DNA from: Hemileia vastatrix
Lineage: Eukaryota > Basidiomycota > Pucciniomycetes > Pucciniales > Zaghouaniaceae
Assembly: GCA_030280995.1 (NCBI GenBank)
Contig: JASXTE010000010.1
Coordinates: forward strand, 26,487,823 to 26,551,822
Length of the DNA: 64,000 nucleotides
Direction: 5' to 3'
The notes beneath the pieces are model-generated. The model made no database searches and was not told the origin of the DNA. It worked only from the letters and a program-made list of their open reading frames with translations. The translations under genes were made by a program, and so were the position numbers. Positions 33,274 through 44,298 of this stretch are shown piece after piece; within the stretch, counting starts at the first letter, position 1, and every line of letters starts with the position of its first letter.

Positions 33274-34081
33274 TAGCTGTTTAATTTTGTTTTTCGTGTT
33301 TTACGGGCTAACCTTAAGTCTTAGGGTTAAGTACTTAGTACCATTGGATAGGGCTAATTTAGCTCTATATTTCATGTCTCAATGTTGTTATAGTTAAATT
33401 CTGTGTTTCAAAGGTTTTAGTAGTTGTAGCTAATTTTTCTAAGTAGATTAGGTGTTTTTATTGGTTTTCTGGCTTCAGGGAGTCTGGGCCGCTTCAGGCG
33501 GTGCCTCCGACTTCGGGTGGCCCACCTGCCTCTGTTTTAGAAGGTTGGGGAGCGCTTCTGGAGGGTTTTTATTCAATTTGGCTGGTACAGGCACCAAATT
33601 TGTGGGTGTGCATGGGCTCTTAGATAGTGGTCTGTGTGTACATAGTAAATAAGACAGTTTGGGACAACCTTAATTATCATACAACCATCTGGAGGTGATA
33701 TCCTTGTTCCTCACTCAGTTTTCACTGTTTTCTGGCCACAATTCGGCTGTGTTTGTTGCAAGGTTAGTTCTTCATTTAACTCAACTTTGACAACTGTTTT
33801 CTCTGTTATAGTCTTGCAAGCTATAGCAAGTATCATTGCTGTCTCTGGTGTGGACATTGGTTTACATTTCAATTCTTTGGTCTGGTAGTCTGTCTGGGGA
33901 CTACTTTCTTGGCTCATCAAGCAGTCAAGTGTGCTGAAAAGGGGCTTTTGGTAAACAGGAACCAATTTACTGTAGCAAGTAAATCTCACTCTATTTTTCT
34001 AAAGGGACAGGGGTTTTTCTTTCTGGTTTTCTCCAACTCCCTTGGTCAAGGCCTATAGCTAGTACTATAGGATTGTCTACA
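33274..34081 (+). repeat. Probable right part of the element C 5' LTR
   Basis: Ends ...TTGTCTACA four bases before a clear primer-binding site. It contains a block (33338-33379) similar to 6607-6648 on the other side of CACTA1. No open frame in it is convincing. The LTR call rests on the primer site and position, because no 3' copy was recognised. Confidence 0.5.
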
Positions 34082-34085
34082 TTTC

Positions 34086-34102
34086 TGGCGCCCAAAGTGG
34101 GG
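34086..34102 (+). other. Primer-binding site of element C
   Basis: TGGCGCCCAAAGTGGGG, a typical tRNA-primed site starting with TGG, just after the presumed LTR end and 71 bp before the gag ATG. Confidence 0.7.
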
Positions 34103-34172
34103 TAGAACTTGCTAGTTCTTTGGAATCTCTGTTTTCTTTGGTTGGCTCTTTTTGGTGTTTTGGACTGGAAGA

Positions 34173-36550
34173 ATGGCTTCTGGTTCTGCTATTCCTGTGG
34201 TGAATGTCAGTGGGGGGGATGGCCCTCCTGCTTTGATGGTTAGGGAGTGTGTTAGAATTAAACTTGGGATAGTATCAAGTTTAATGGGGAAGATGTGAAG
34301 TGGTTTCTGGAGAAGTATGAAGCTGCCTCTGGAGTGGATGGTGCTTCTTACCTGGACATGGTGAAGCAGATTATTTTCTTTATTGGTGATAGGGAAGTGG
34401 AGAAGAAGGTTGTGGCCATGCCTAACTACAAGAAGAGGGATTGGAAATTGTTGTGTAGAGAGATGGTGGATACATGGGGTGTCAGGTTCACTATGGTGGA
34501 TCTGAAAAAGTTTGTCAGTGAATGGCAATCTTATGTTGGTGTTGGTAACTTGCATAGTTACAGGAAGTTTCTGCTACAGTTTGATCCTGTGGTGGAATAT
34601 TTGGTGGAAGTGGAGGAGCTGGCACATGAAAATGCTGCCAAGGATGTTTTTTGGTCTGCCCTGGCTAGAGATGTCAGGATGGATGTGTTGAAGGAGCTTT
34701 CAAGAAAGGAATTGATGAAGACTCTTTCTAATGGGGACCAGAGGTTTCCTGCCTTGAATAAGGTGAAGGAGGATGTTGAGGCCCATTTGAAGTTATTGGC
34801 TGTGGACACCTATCTGGAAGGGTGTGCAAAGTATGTCAGAAATGTCAGTGAGGCTTTGGATAAAGAGGAGGTTAGAGTGAAGAAGGAGGAGAAGAATATG
34901 GTGCAGGTTCCCAAACAGGAGAGGGACCCAGTGGTGGAGCAGTTGGCTGATCTCACAAAGCAGCTGCATATTTTTGTTCAGGAAGCGAAGAAGGTCAATA
35001 AGGCACCTTCTCAGCCTAGAGATTTTGATAGGAGGGCTGGTAGGAGTGATCCTTGGGTCTTCTTTTATTGCAGCAGGAGGGGACACAGGTCCAATAATTG
35101 TTGGGCATTGAACAGAGATGTGTCTGAAGGAAAAGTGAAGTTTGATGGCTGGGTTTTCAAGTTTTCTGATGGTTCTTTTTAAAAGCCCAGTTAGGGGCAG
35201 GCTCCTTTTGATTTGGTCAGGAGAAGGGGTGGTCTCAATCAAAGGAGGCCAAGGTTTGAGGAGATTCCTGATCAAGGGAAGTTTCTTGGTAAGGAGGATG
35301 AGGATGTAAAGTGAAATGGGAAGGAGGTCAGTAAGGTGTCTTTTTCTACTTCCTTTGGTGGTTTGGAGTTGTACTCTTGTGGTGGACAGTCAAGTGGTGA
35401 ATGCTTGGCTGGTGTTTATGATGCGGAAGCAGGAAAGGTGGGAAGGCCTAAGAGCAGTTCTCAGGCACAACCAAAGCCTAAGGCTTCAAAGGTGGATCCT
35501 AAGCTGAGTACAGCTAGGAAAAAGTACAGCAAAGAGGAGCTGTACAAGATGCTGAAGGGTATGGCTGACATGGGCCCCCCTAGTTTTGGAGCATTGGACA
35601 TGAATGGTGAGCCAATGCCAATGGAGGTTGATTCTGACTCTGAGGAGGATGTCCTTTTGGCTTCATTGCCAAAGCCTGCTGGAGTTAGAGGTTCTGGAGA
35701 GGGATCTGGTTTGGTTCCTGTTAATGGTAAATCTGTTGGTGGTGCTGGTCCTCAAGAAGCTTCTAGGACCAAGGTAGTGAAGCAAAGAGCTCACTTTGAG
35801 AGGCCAGTAGTGTCTGGTCAAGTTAATGTTATGGACTCTGTCCTGGAAAGGATGAATCAGGGTCAGGTTTCCCTATCTTATGGGGAATTGTATGCTATCA
35901 TTCCAGGGTTGGCTGATAGACAGAAAAAGTTGTTGACCAGGAGAAGAGTTTCTTCTGGGGAGGTGGAATACATCTGTGATTCTGCAGAAAAGTTTGGTGA
36001 GGGGTTGGAAACTCATTTTTCTGCTCCTCTGGGATATGTCAATGTCACTCTGAATGGAAGGGAGGCAAGGGCATTGGTGGATTCAGGTTCTCAGATAAAC
36101 CTGATTTCTTTGTTTGAGGCAACTCATTTGGGCCTCCCCATCAAAACTGGTATTGGTGAGAATTTGAGAGGGATTGGTGGCCATGTCATTGAATTGGTTG
36201 GAACTTCAGAGTTTGTGAAGTTAGATGTTGGCAGAGCCTCAGGGAAGGTTCATTTTTAAATTGCTAAAGGTAATGTCAAAGCAGTTTTAGGCTGGCCATT
36301 CTTGATGGATTTTCAGGAAAGAATTGGTTATCAATTTGATTTGGGAATCAGTTTGGAGTTGACTGGTGAAGACAAAAGGAGGCTTCACATGAGGTTATCT
36401 TCCCCTGGAGAGGATGGTTGGGAGACCAGGCCTGGTTTATCTTCAATGTGCCAGTGCATGGATTGTTGCAGGAGAAGGAAAGAAGTTGGTGCCGCCTCTG
36501 GTTTTCTGGAGTGTGGCTCAGGCTCTATTGAGAGTCTGTCTTTTTTAGAG
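34173..36550 (+). pseudogene. Element C gag and protease, decayed
   Basis: Starts MASGSAIPVV at 34173 and shifts frame near 34260. An open stretch of about 295 codons (34295-35182) then shows a gag-like domain (WFLEKYEAASGVD) and a zinc-knuckle remnant FYCSRRGHRSNNCWALNR, in which the first expected Cys appears to be Phe. After further breaks, 35336-36259 contains the aspartic protease motif LVDSGSQINLIS. A stop at 36259 interrupts HF-stop-IAKGNVKAVLGWPF, which continues in frame to about 36550. Codon composition is less AT-rich than in families A and B, and this is a different gypsy lineage (no chromodomain found). Confidence 0.78.
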
Positions 36551-36795
36551 TAATGAGGGCTGATCAGCCTAGTGCAACAACCTCTCCCCACAATGAGGAA
36601 ATCCCAGGTTGTAGTAGGTCAGCTCCTTTGGAGATATACCAAGTGGATTTTCATACTTCTCTTTTTAATGTTTCTCTTCTCTGCAAGTATTCTTTAAGTT
36701 TTTTATCAAGTCTCTGTTCACTCTCAAGATTCTCAATTATTTTTAATTCAAGCTCAAGGAAGAAGATTGGTTATATATCTTTATTGAAAGATATG

Positions 36796-37300
36796 CAGAA
36801 AAGTTTTGGAGTGGTGAGATTGGGGTCTAAAAGTAAGTCCTCCCAATTGTGCACCGCTAGGGTTTCTTCTACACCTTTTAAAAATATTACCTTGGCCACA
36901 CATATGAGCATTGGGGAATCCCCTGGTTATTTTTGTAGGAAATAAGAAAACTCAAGAAAAGAAGATAAAAATTTAAAGATAATTCAAGAAAATCAAGAAA
37001 TAAATTTGAAGATAATGAAGAAAGAAGATCATCAAGATCTATTTTTGGGCCTCCAGCATGAGGATAAACTGCACAATTTTAAAAGAGTTGATTCTGAAGA
37101 TGAATCAAGATTTGAAGATTTGGAAGATGGAAGTGAAGATGAGGATTTGGTATTATGGAAAAGTTTTGGAGTGGTGAGATTGGGGTCTAAAAGTAAGTCT
37201 CTCAATTGTGCACTGCTAGGGTTTCTTCTACACCTTTCAAAAAAATTACCTTGGCCACACATGTGAGCAATGGGGAAACCCTTGGATTTTGTTCCAGGTC
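36796..37300 (+). repeat. Pair of about 145 bp direct repeats inside element C
   Basis: 36796-36945 and 37154-37300 are near-identical (both contain AAAAGTTTTGGAGTGGTGAG and ACCTTGGCCACACAT). They are separated by about 210 bp of A-rich sequence. They fall between protease and RT, where no conserved protein domain is expected. Confidence 0.7.
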
Positions 37301-38971
37301 TGGCAGAGATGATTTCCTGAAGATCCCTCAAGCTGAATGTGGAGCAGCAAAGTATAAGATGGTAGCACAGAAGATTAGGCCTGTGGGTTTGAATCCACCC
37401 TTGAAGAGACCTCCTTTGTCAAGAGATCCGTACTGTACTCCTTTTGTGAAGAATCCTCCAAAATTTGTATAGATGGCTAGGGTGACTGTGGAAAGGTTGA
37501 AAGATGTTGATTTTGGTCCTGATGGGTGGTTATCTGAAGAAGAAAAGAAGTTGTTGTTGCACGTTATTGTGCTAAGGGAAAAAGCTGTGGATTTTGTTGA
37601 GGAGGAAAGGGGTGTGTTGAAGCACTCTTATGGGGAACCTTAATTGATTCATGTGGTTTGTCATGAACCTTGGCAAATCAAACCTATTCCAATTCCAGCC
37701 ACTATTAGAGAGGATTTTGTGGTGATTGTTAGGGAAAGAGTCAGGACTGAATATACGAAAAATCGACATCCAGCTACTCAAGTCTGGTTTTCTGTGTAAA
37801 GAAGCAGAATGGGAAGTTGAGGGTGGTTCATGACCTTAGAGCCTTGAATAGAGTCACTATCAAGGACGCTGGTATGCCACCAAGTGCAGTGGATTTTGTT
37901 GAAGCTTTTGCTGGAAGGGTGTGTTATGGTTTGGGTAATATTATGGGTGGTTATGATGAGAGGGAACTTCATACGGATTCAAGGCCTCTCACAACTTTTG
38001 AGACTCCTTTGGGAAGATTTCAGCTCACTTGGTTGCCTCAAGGAGCAACTAATTCAGTGGCAGTATATCAAGCACAGATGGCTTGGATTTTGCAGGATGA
38101 GGTTCCTACTCATGCTGGTATTTTTATTGATGATGGTAGAATTAAAGGACCATCCACTGATTATGATAATGAGGTGTTAGCGGAGAACCCTGGCATAAGG
38201 AGGTTTGTTTGGGAATATGCAATAACTCCAGAGAGAGTGTTGTTTAGGATTGAAGAGAATGGTTTGACCATTTCAGGGTCAAAATTCTGTTGTTGTGTTC
38301 CTGCTTTGGAAATTCTGGGTCATGTGGTATGTAAAGAGGGAAGGATTATGGAGAAGAAGAAGATTAATAAAATCCAGTCATGGCCGAGGCCTAAAAATAC
38401 TACTGAAGTCAGGGGATTTTCGGGTGTATGTGTATATGTCAGGATTTTTATTAAGGATTTTTCTTTGTTGGCTTCACCTTTAAGGAGGTTGACCAAGAAA
38501 GATGCAGATTGGGAATGGACTGAAGAGTGTGAAGAGGCTTTTCAGAAGTTGAAAAGGGTTGTTGGTGAAGATATTGTTCTTCATAAGTTGGATTATGGCG
38601 TTGGTGCTGTAAAAATTTATCTGGAAGTGGACTCAAGCTATATTGCTGCTGGTGCTGTTTTGTCTCAGGAGGATAAGACTGGGAGAGTCAGGCCAGTAAG
38701 ATATGATTCTGTGGTGTTTAATGAGGTGGAATCTAGGTATTCTCAACCTAAATTGGAATTGTGTGGTGTAGCAAAAATTTTAAAGAAGCTACAGACTGTT
38801 TTGTGGGGGCAGCATTTTGAGCTGCAGGTGGATGCAAAATCTTTAGTTAAGATGATCAATACACCTAGTCTTCCAAATGCTCCAATGACTAGGTGGGTGG
38901 CATTTATTCAGAATTTTTCTTTTGACCTGGTGCACAAGCCAGGTAAAACTTTTACAATACCAGATGGATAG
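37266..38971 (+). pseudogene. Element C reverse transcriptase and RNase H, decayed
   Basis: 37310-37470 encodes a pre-RT segment (KYKMVAQKIRPVG), continuing after a stop as VDFGPDGWLSEEEKK and LREKAVDFVEEERGVLKHSY. From 37817 the RT reads RVVHDLRALNRV, then PLTTFETPLGRFQLTWLPQ, with active-site GIFIDDGRIKGP. RNase H follows (VDSSYIAAGAVLSQED, SRYSQPKLELCGVAK). Where the first catalytic Asp of RT is expected the sequence reads YGLGNIMGGYDER, so Asn may replace it. The frame ends IPDG-stop at 38971, where related proteins continue. Several stops and frameshifts make it non-functional. Confidence 0.8.
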
Positions 38972-40630
38972 TCAAGAAGACCGCCCATAGATGAAGATTC
39001 TGAGGCTGAAGAGTTTGATGAAGATGTTCCAGTGGTTAGGGCCAGCACTGAGGGTGCTGAAGATTTTTCTGACCTCCCCCAAGAGGCTAAACTGGCTGGA
39101 TCTGATCTTGATTCTGGTGATCAGGATGGTTTTGTTGATGAAGATGGAAGTTTTTGTTTGTGACAGCTCAAATTTGGAAAGGGGTGTTTTTGTTAGTGAA
39201 CTGGATTCTCACATGGTTCAGTTGAAATGGAAGGATGTGCCAAAAGTTAAGGATTGGTGTATTGGTTGGGCGGTTCAATTTGCTCATGTTCACACTGGTG
39301 ATTTTTATGACAGAGTTGTACCCTTAGATGTTGTTTTGTAGGCTCTTGAAGTTGGGACCTGGGGTCAGTCTGGGTTTTATTTTATTTTGGTGGAATATCT
39401 GTTGACCTTGTAGAGGCCAGATAGTTGTGATGATGATACTTGGTTGGCAATTAAGAAGAAGAGTCCTGGATATTATGTGTCAGGAAGAAGGTTGATAAGG
39501 AGAAGGCATCCAAATCCTCAAGTGGTGGTGACTTAGAAGAAGGGTCAAGAAGTTGTGTTGAAGTCTTTGCATGAAGACCTTGGTTATAGAGGCTTTGGGG
39601 AGACTTATAGCAGAGTAGCTGACAGATTTTTGTGGCCAGGTATGAAGTTGGCTGTGCAGGGTTGGGTTCAATCTTGTGAAGAATGTCAAAGAAGAAGTCA
39701 CTTGAAACCTAAAGAGGTTGGCTGTGCTGCTGGTGAAAAAACTGTTTTTGGAAAAGTCAGTCTGGATGCTGTCCATATTAAAGAGGGCAGGTATAAATAC
39801 TTAATTGTTGCCAGGGATCATTTGTTTGGTTGGGTTGAGGCAGTGACTCTTGTTAATTTGACTGCCAAGAATGTGGCAGAGTTTTGAAGAAGGAGTGGAA
39901 TTATAGGTATGGGTTGATGAAGTTGGTGACTGTTGATGGCGGGCCAAAGTTTGGTGCCAAATTTAAAAAAGCTGTGGCTAGTGTTGGTTCTCAAGTTAGA
40001 GTGGCTACACCTTATTATCCTGAAGCTGAAGGGATGGTTGAAAGAGGCCATCAAGTTATCAAGAATGCTTTGGAAAAGATATGTGGGGATAGTGCTGAAA
40101 AGTGGAAGCATTATTTACCCTTGGTGTTATTTGCTGATAGGGTCACTGTGAAGAGGAAAACTGGCTATTCTCCTTACGGGTTAATGTTTGGTCAGAAAGC
40201 TGTTCTACCAGTGGACTTGGAAGCTGTATCCTATCTTGGAATTGATTGGGATGATGTGCACTCAACAGAAGAATTGCTCTGTTCCAGGATGAAACAGTTG
40301 GAATGTAGAGAGGAATGTCAAGAGAAGGCATACTCTAGAATGATGAAGATTAGGAATCAATAAGTCAGATACTGGGACAAGTAGTTAGCTCATAGACTCA
40401 GGAATCCCTTTAACCCTGGTTATTTGGTTTTGGTGTATAATAGAAGTTTGGAGAGTCAGTGGGGAAAAATGTTTGCTGAAAGATGGAATGGACCTTACAG
40501 AGTTAGATCTCAGGCGTCTGGAAGTTCTTATGTTTTGGAAGAGTTGGATGGTGAAGTCTTAAAAAAGAGAGTGGCTGCAGACCAGGTGAAGAGGCTCTAT
40601 CCCAGAGGCACTAGGCATGAAGAAGATTGA
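38972..40630 (+). pseudogene. Element C integrase, decayed
   Basis: Acidic linker 38972-39340, then a zinc-binding region (LHEDLGYRGF ... SCEECQRRS) at 39555-39720, a first catalytic Asp (VSLDAVHIKEGRYKYLIVA) and a frameshift near 39885. A second frame follows (VDGGPKFGAKF, then EAEGMVERGHQVIKNAL) with the second Asp and the Glu. 40424-40630 holds the C-terminal module (WNGPYRVRSQASGSSYVLEE, then AADQVKRLYPRG). Stops at 39341, 39887, 40363 and 40382 break it. Confidence 0.78.
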
Positions 40631-40639
40631 ATCCGCAAT

Positions 40640-40983
40640 GAAGATAAACTATGGAACTTTCTTTAAATTTTGGATTTTTGGTGTTGCAGAGCAACTTTTT
40701 ATTGGAAACTTTTGTTAGAGGGCACCCATGGGTGGGGCCTCTAGATTTTGCCTTGGCAAGTGTGGGGGTGAATGATGGGCTGGCTGCTCTATCAACAGTT
40801 ACCCCAGATTGTCTGTTTCCAACCCTTTCTCTTAATTTTGTTGATCCCTAGTATTGGTTCCATTTCACAGGTTTTAGTCCTCTATGACTTTAAACTGGAA
40901 ATTTCTTTGGTCTTCAAGTTCCGGACTCTTCAATTTTATTTGTTTTAGTTTATTGTGTTGGATGTGGTGCTCTGTTGGTTAGA
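40640..40983 (+). repeat. Region 3' of element C with a diverged tandem copy
   Basis: Contains a block (CTCTAGATTTTGCCTTGGCA ...) that is a diverged tandem copy of 40996-41160. No coding sequence is convincing and no C 3' LTR is recognised. Confidence 0.5.
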
Positions 40984-41706
40984 TGGTAACCAGGGGGGGC
41001 TTCTAGATTTTATTTTGGCAAGTGTGGGGGTAACTGATGAGCTGACGGCTCTGTAGAACAGTTACACCAGAATGTCTGTCTCAAGTATTTTGTTTGTTCC
41101 AGTTAAATTCTAGTACTGTTGTTTGTTATTCAGGTTTCAAGTCCACTATGACTTAAAACTGGTTTGGGACTGGCTTCTTTATCTTTGGTTCTTTTGGATT
41201 GGTGGTGGATCACTGGTGGTTTCACATCATTTTTACTTATTGGAGGGAGCCCACCCAGTGATCATTTCTATGGACCAGACTTTCTCTTACTGGACTATCT
41301 ATGGAGCTGGACTGTCTTTGATTTTGTAGTTATGTTTTTGCTAGATATTAGTTTCAGATTATTTTCTTTTTTGTCTTTTTTTCTTTTAATTTTTTATGGG
41401 GGTTTTTAAAATTATAATTTTTTTTTAAAAAAAATAGGGTGTTACCACATCAGGGTCACCTGGATGTGGGCAAGCATTGGTGTGGAAAGGCTCATTGATT
41501 GGCCGGGCAATTCTATTTTATCATTTTAGTTTATTTTATTTTTTTATTTTCATTAATTTCATTTTTTTTTTTTTATTCTCATTATTACCCTTAATTTATG
41601 TTTCTTATTTCAAATTATTTAAATTTTTTAAGGTGTATCCACATCAAGGTTCACTTGGATGTGGGAAAGGTATCAGGGGACAGCTCATCAATTGGCTGGG
41701 GGATAC
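40984..41706 (+). repeat. Inverted repeat D, outer part of left arm
   Basis: Matches the reverse complement of 54190-54905. Inside are two diverged direct repeats with the frame CCACATCA..GGATGTGGG...ATTGGC(C/T)GGG (about 41440-41515 and 41637-41703). The arm is interrupted by A2 after 41706 and resumes at 50934. Confidence 0.75.
41702..41706. other. Target site duplication GATAC, left copy (A2)
   Basis: GATAC before the A2 5' LTR and again at 50929-50933. The uninterrupted sequence survives in the right arm of D near 54195 in inverse orientation. Confidence 0.9.
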
Positions 41707-42959
41707 TGTCAGCCAGACTATTCCAGGAGTCCAGTAAATGATATGTAACTTATAAAACCTGAAAGAGTGGGTAAGAATTGTATTTAATGAATATAGATTA
41801 ATATTTTATTGCATAATAAAATTATATAAGTATTTTATTATATACAAGTGTTATATTAATTTTATTGGTTATATAAATTTTTATATACATTTAAATTGAA
41901 CATAATATAATATATTCTACAAATAATGGCGCATTTTTATGTATTTAATAATTATAAATTTACATTTAATTAATTGAAGAACATATATTATAATTACAAG
42001 TGTAAAATTGACTTATAATATAATTAAATTAATTATTTGAATTTATATATTTAATAATACCTTTCATATAATACTAAACAATAATTAATAACGCTTCTTT
42101 TGACCCTTAATTGTGTCAGGAAAAACCAATTAATTAATTTATACTAAATTGAGATTAATTAAATGTTTTGTTGCCTCAAAGTATTTTTTGTTTCACTTAA
42201 AATATCCTTAAATCAGACTGTACCATCTGTTTGGAATTATTTTTCTCATAGTTACTATGTTCCAATCTTGTTTAGTTATTCACTATTTTTACTTTTTTGT
42301 TGCGTTAAAATATTCTTTGATTCACTTAAAAATCCTTAAATCAGACGGTACAATCTGTTTTGAATTATTTTTCTCATAGTCCCTATGTCACAGGCTTGTT
42401 TAGTTATTCACTATTTTTACTTACTGATTTGGGAATTAATGGCGGGAAAATTGGATTCTTAATTGGGGTTTTAATTATTTGTTTCATATTTTTCTCTACA
42501 TTGTTATGTTTCATTTACTCTTTGATATACTTGTTTTATTCTATTATAATTCTTGTATTTACAAATATAGTGGCGCTTCAGAGGACCCATTGCCTATAAA
42601 AGGGCCTTGGATAATCCCCTGTAGCCTCATCACTTATTATACGCTCAACAAATTAAATACAATTTTATTACGTTTATATTCTTTTTATTAGTAATACAAT
42701 TCTAATTAAAATTCTATATAACAATTTAAAGGTTGCTTTAAGTCTGATAGTAATTAAAAGTGTTTGCCGCGCAGAACCCTTACCTTAAATAATATTATTG
42801 TTAAAAAAGCCTAAGTTTTTGTCATCTCTCAAGTTACTCGCCATTGTTTTCCTTTTAAATAAATTAAATACTCTATTACAGTTTATTTCTTTTATTTTTT
42901 CCCTTGTACTCCTCCTTTTCTCCTCTTTTCCTTACCTTCTTCTAGACAACTGACCGACA
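41707..42959 (+). repeat. A2 5' LTR with internal duplication
   Basis: TGTCAGCCAGAC...GACCGACA. About 126 bp containing TTTTTGTTTCACTTAAAATA...TCACTATTTTTACTT is present twice (about 42165-42295 and 42296-42425); the 3' LTR has it once. TATAAAA at 42595-42601. Confidence 0.9.
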
Positions 42960-43616
42960 ACTGGGGACCTTTCCAAACGACAACAACGATCGAGCCTGGA
43001 GACAAACGACAAAACCCACGGACCACCTAGCAAAAACAAAACTTTTGCCGCAACTGTGTTTCGAACTTGGGTTCGATTTCTTAGGTTTATATTATATTTA
43101 TTCTTATATTATTTTGAAGTGATTTTTCGATCACTATAGTAAGTTCAACTTTGCACCTCTCACTCATATTACTATATTTTTACTGCAATAACAGTGATTG
43201 TGGCTTAATTGCTGATTCACTGAGTGTAAGTTTTCAATTATTAAATTTTTTTTTCCTATTTGACCATTATAGAGTGTTAAATCCTCTTAGTCCTAGAAGA
43301 ATTGACATTTTTTAATACAAATTGAATTATTAATTTAATTTTTTATATATTATTAATTATTGTTATTTTTGGTTGACTTAAAAGTACTTTGTGCTTAGTC
43401 CCAAATATATTGCCATATTTAATATTGGTAATTAATTGGTTGAATTAACTTGATTGTTTATTCCCAATTTAACCTTGAAATCCATTTTTTTAAAAAAAAA
43501 TTAATTTTTTAATTATTACTTTATATTGAAATTTTTTTTTTATTTGGAGCAATTATTAATTAACTTTTATTATTTTTTTTAAAAAATAAGAAGTAAATTA
43601 AAATCTTCCCACTATT
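42960..43616 (+). other. A2 leader
   Basis: Primer-binding region with TGGGGACCTTTCC two bases after the LTR, then sequence almost identical to the A1 leader. No gene is seen. Confidence 0.7.
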
Positions 43617-44298
43617 ATGTCCAACAATTTGGCTGAAAAAATGGATAACATGCAAGTGGATGAAATTGAAATTGACTATGATGCTGACACTGTAAGTTCT
43701 TCTAAAGTTGGACATAAAAAATCTTATGCTAACACAAAGAATTCACATACTGCAGGATGTGGAAATGACAGGAAATGTAAACAAACCAAACCCCCTTCCC
43801 CCAGTACCACAGAAGGAAGTAAAGCCTCTAGTGCCTCAAGAAGGTCTTCCAAAAGGCTTCAAAATAAAAAAGCTTCCTCTGCCACAACAAATCAGCAACC
43901 TATCCAGTCATATTAAAGAGTTGAAGACAGAAAATATGACGTACAAAGCAAAGGTAGACACCTTGTGGGATCAGGTTCAAGAACTCAGGAACCAAAATCA
44001 GGCCCAGGCCCCTCCTCAGTTGCCTCCCAATCAGCCTCAGTTTCAGGCTCAACCTTCACAGCCATCCAGCTCAACCATCCAAAATCCAAATACTATTGAA
44101 GTAGAGCAATGGAAATGGGATTATCTAATGAGTCACTACCAACAGAATGTGCAACACCCTCCTCATCATCAGCCTGGCCCATCCAGAACACCCAATTTCC
44201 ATCCACCTCCTCATCCCTACCAACAAGGCAAAAGAAAGAAGGCCCAAGCACAATCCCAAACCCAGTCCCAGGGGAAGTTTCCTCCTCTGTCATGGTAA
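43617..44298 (+). CDS. A2 ORF1: small spliced Gag-like protein
   Basis: Same structure as A1 ORF1: exon 1 43617-43691, intron 43692-43755, exon 2 43756-44298, ending PPLSW-stop. Differences from A1 are a handful of substitutions (for example TAGCG in place of TSGCG in the unspliced frame). Intact, about 205 residues. Its TAA overlaps an ATGGTAAGT that is both an ORF2-frame ATG and an intron-like donor. Confidence 0.72.

Noticed and set aside
33452..33652. 66-codon open frame upstream of element C
   Set aside because: Lies inside the presumed LTR, no motif, no second copy.
40651..41409. Short open frames between element C and A2
   Set aside because: They fall in diverged tandem copies and inverted-repeat sequence where the other copy does not keep the frame.
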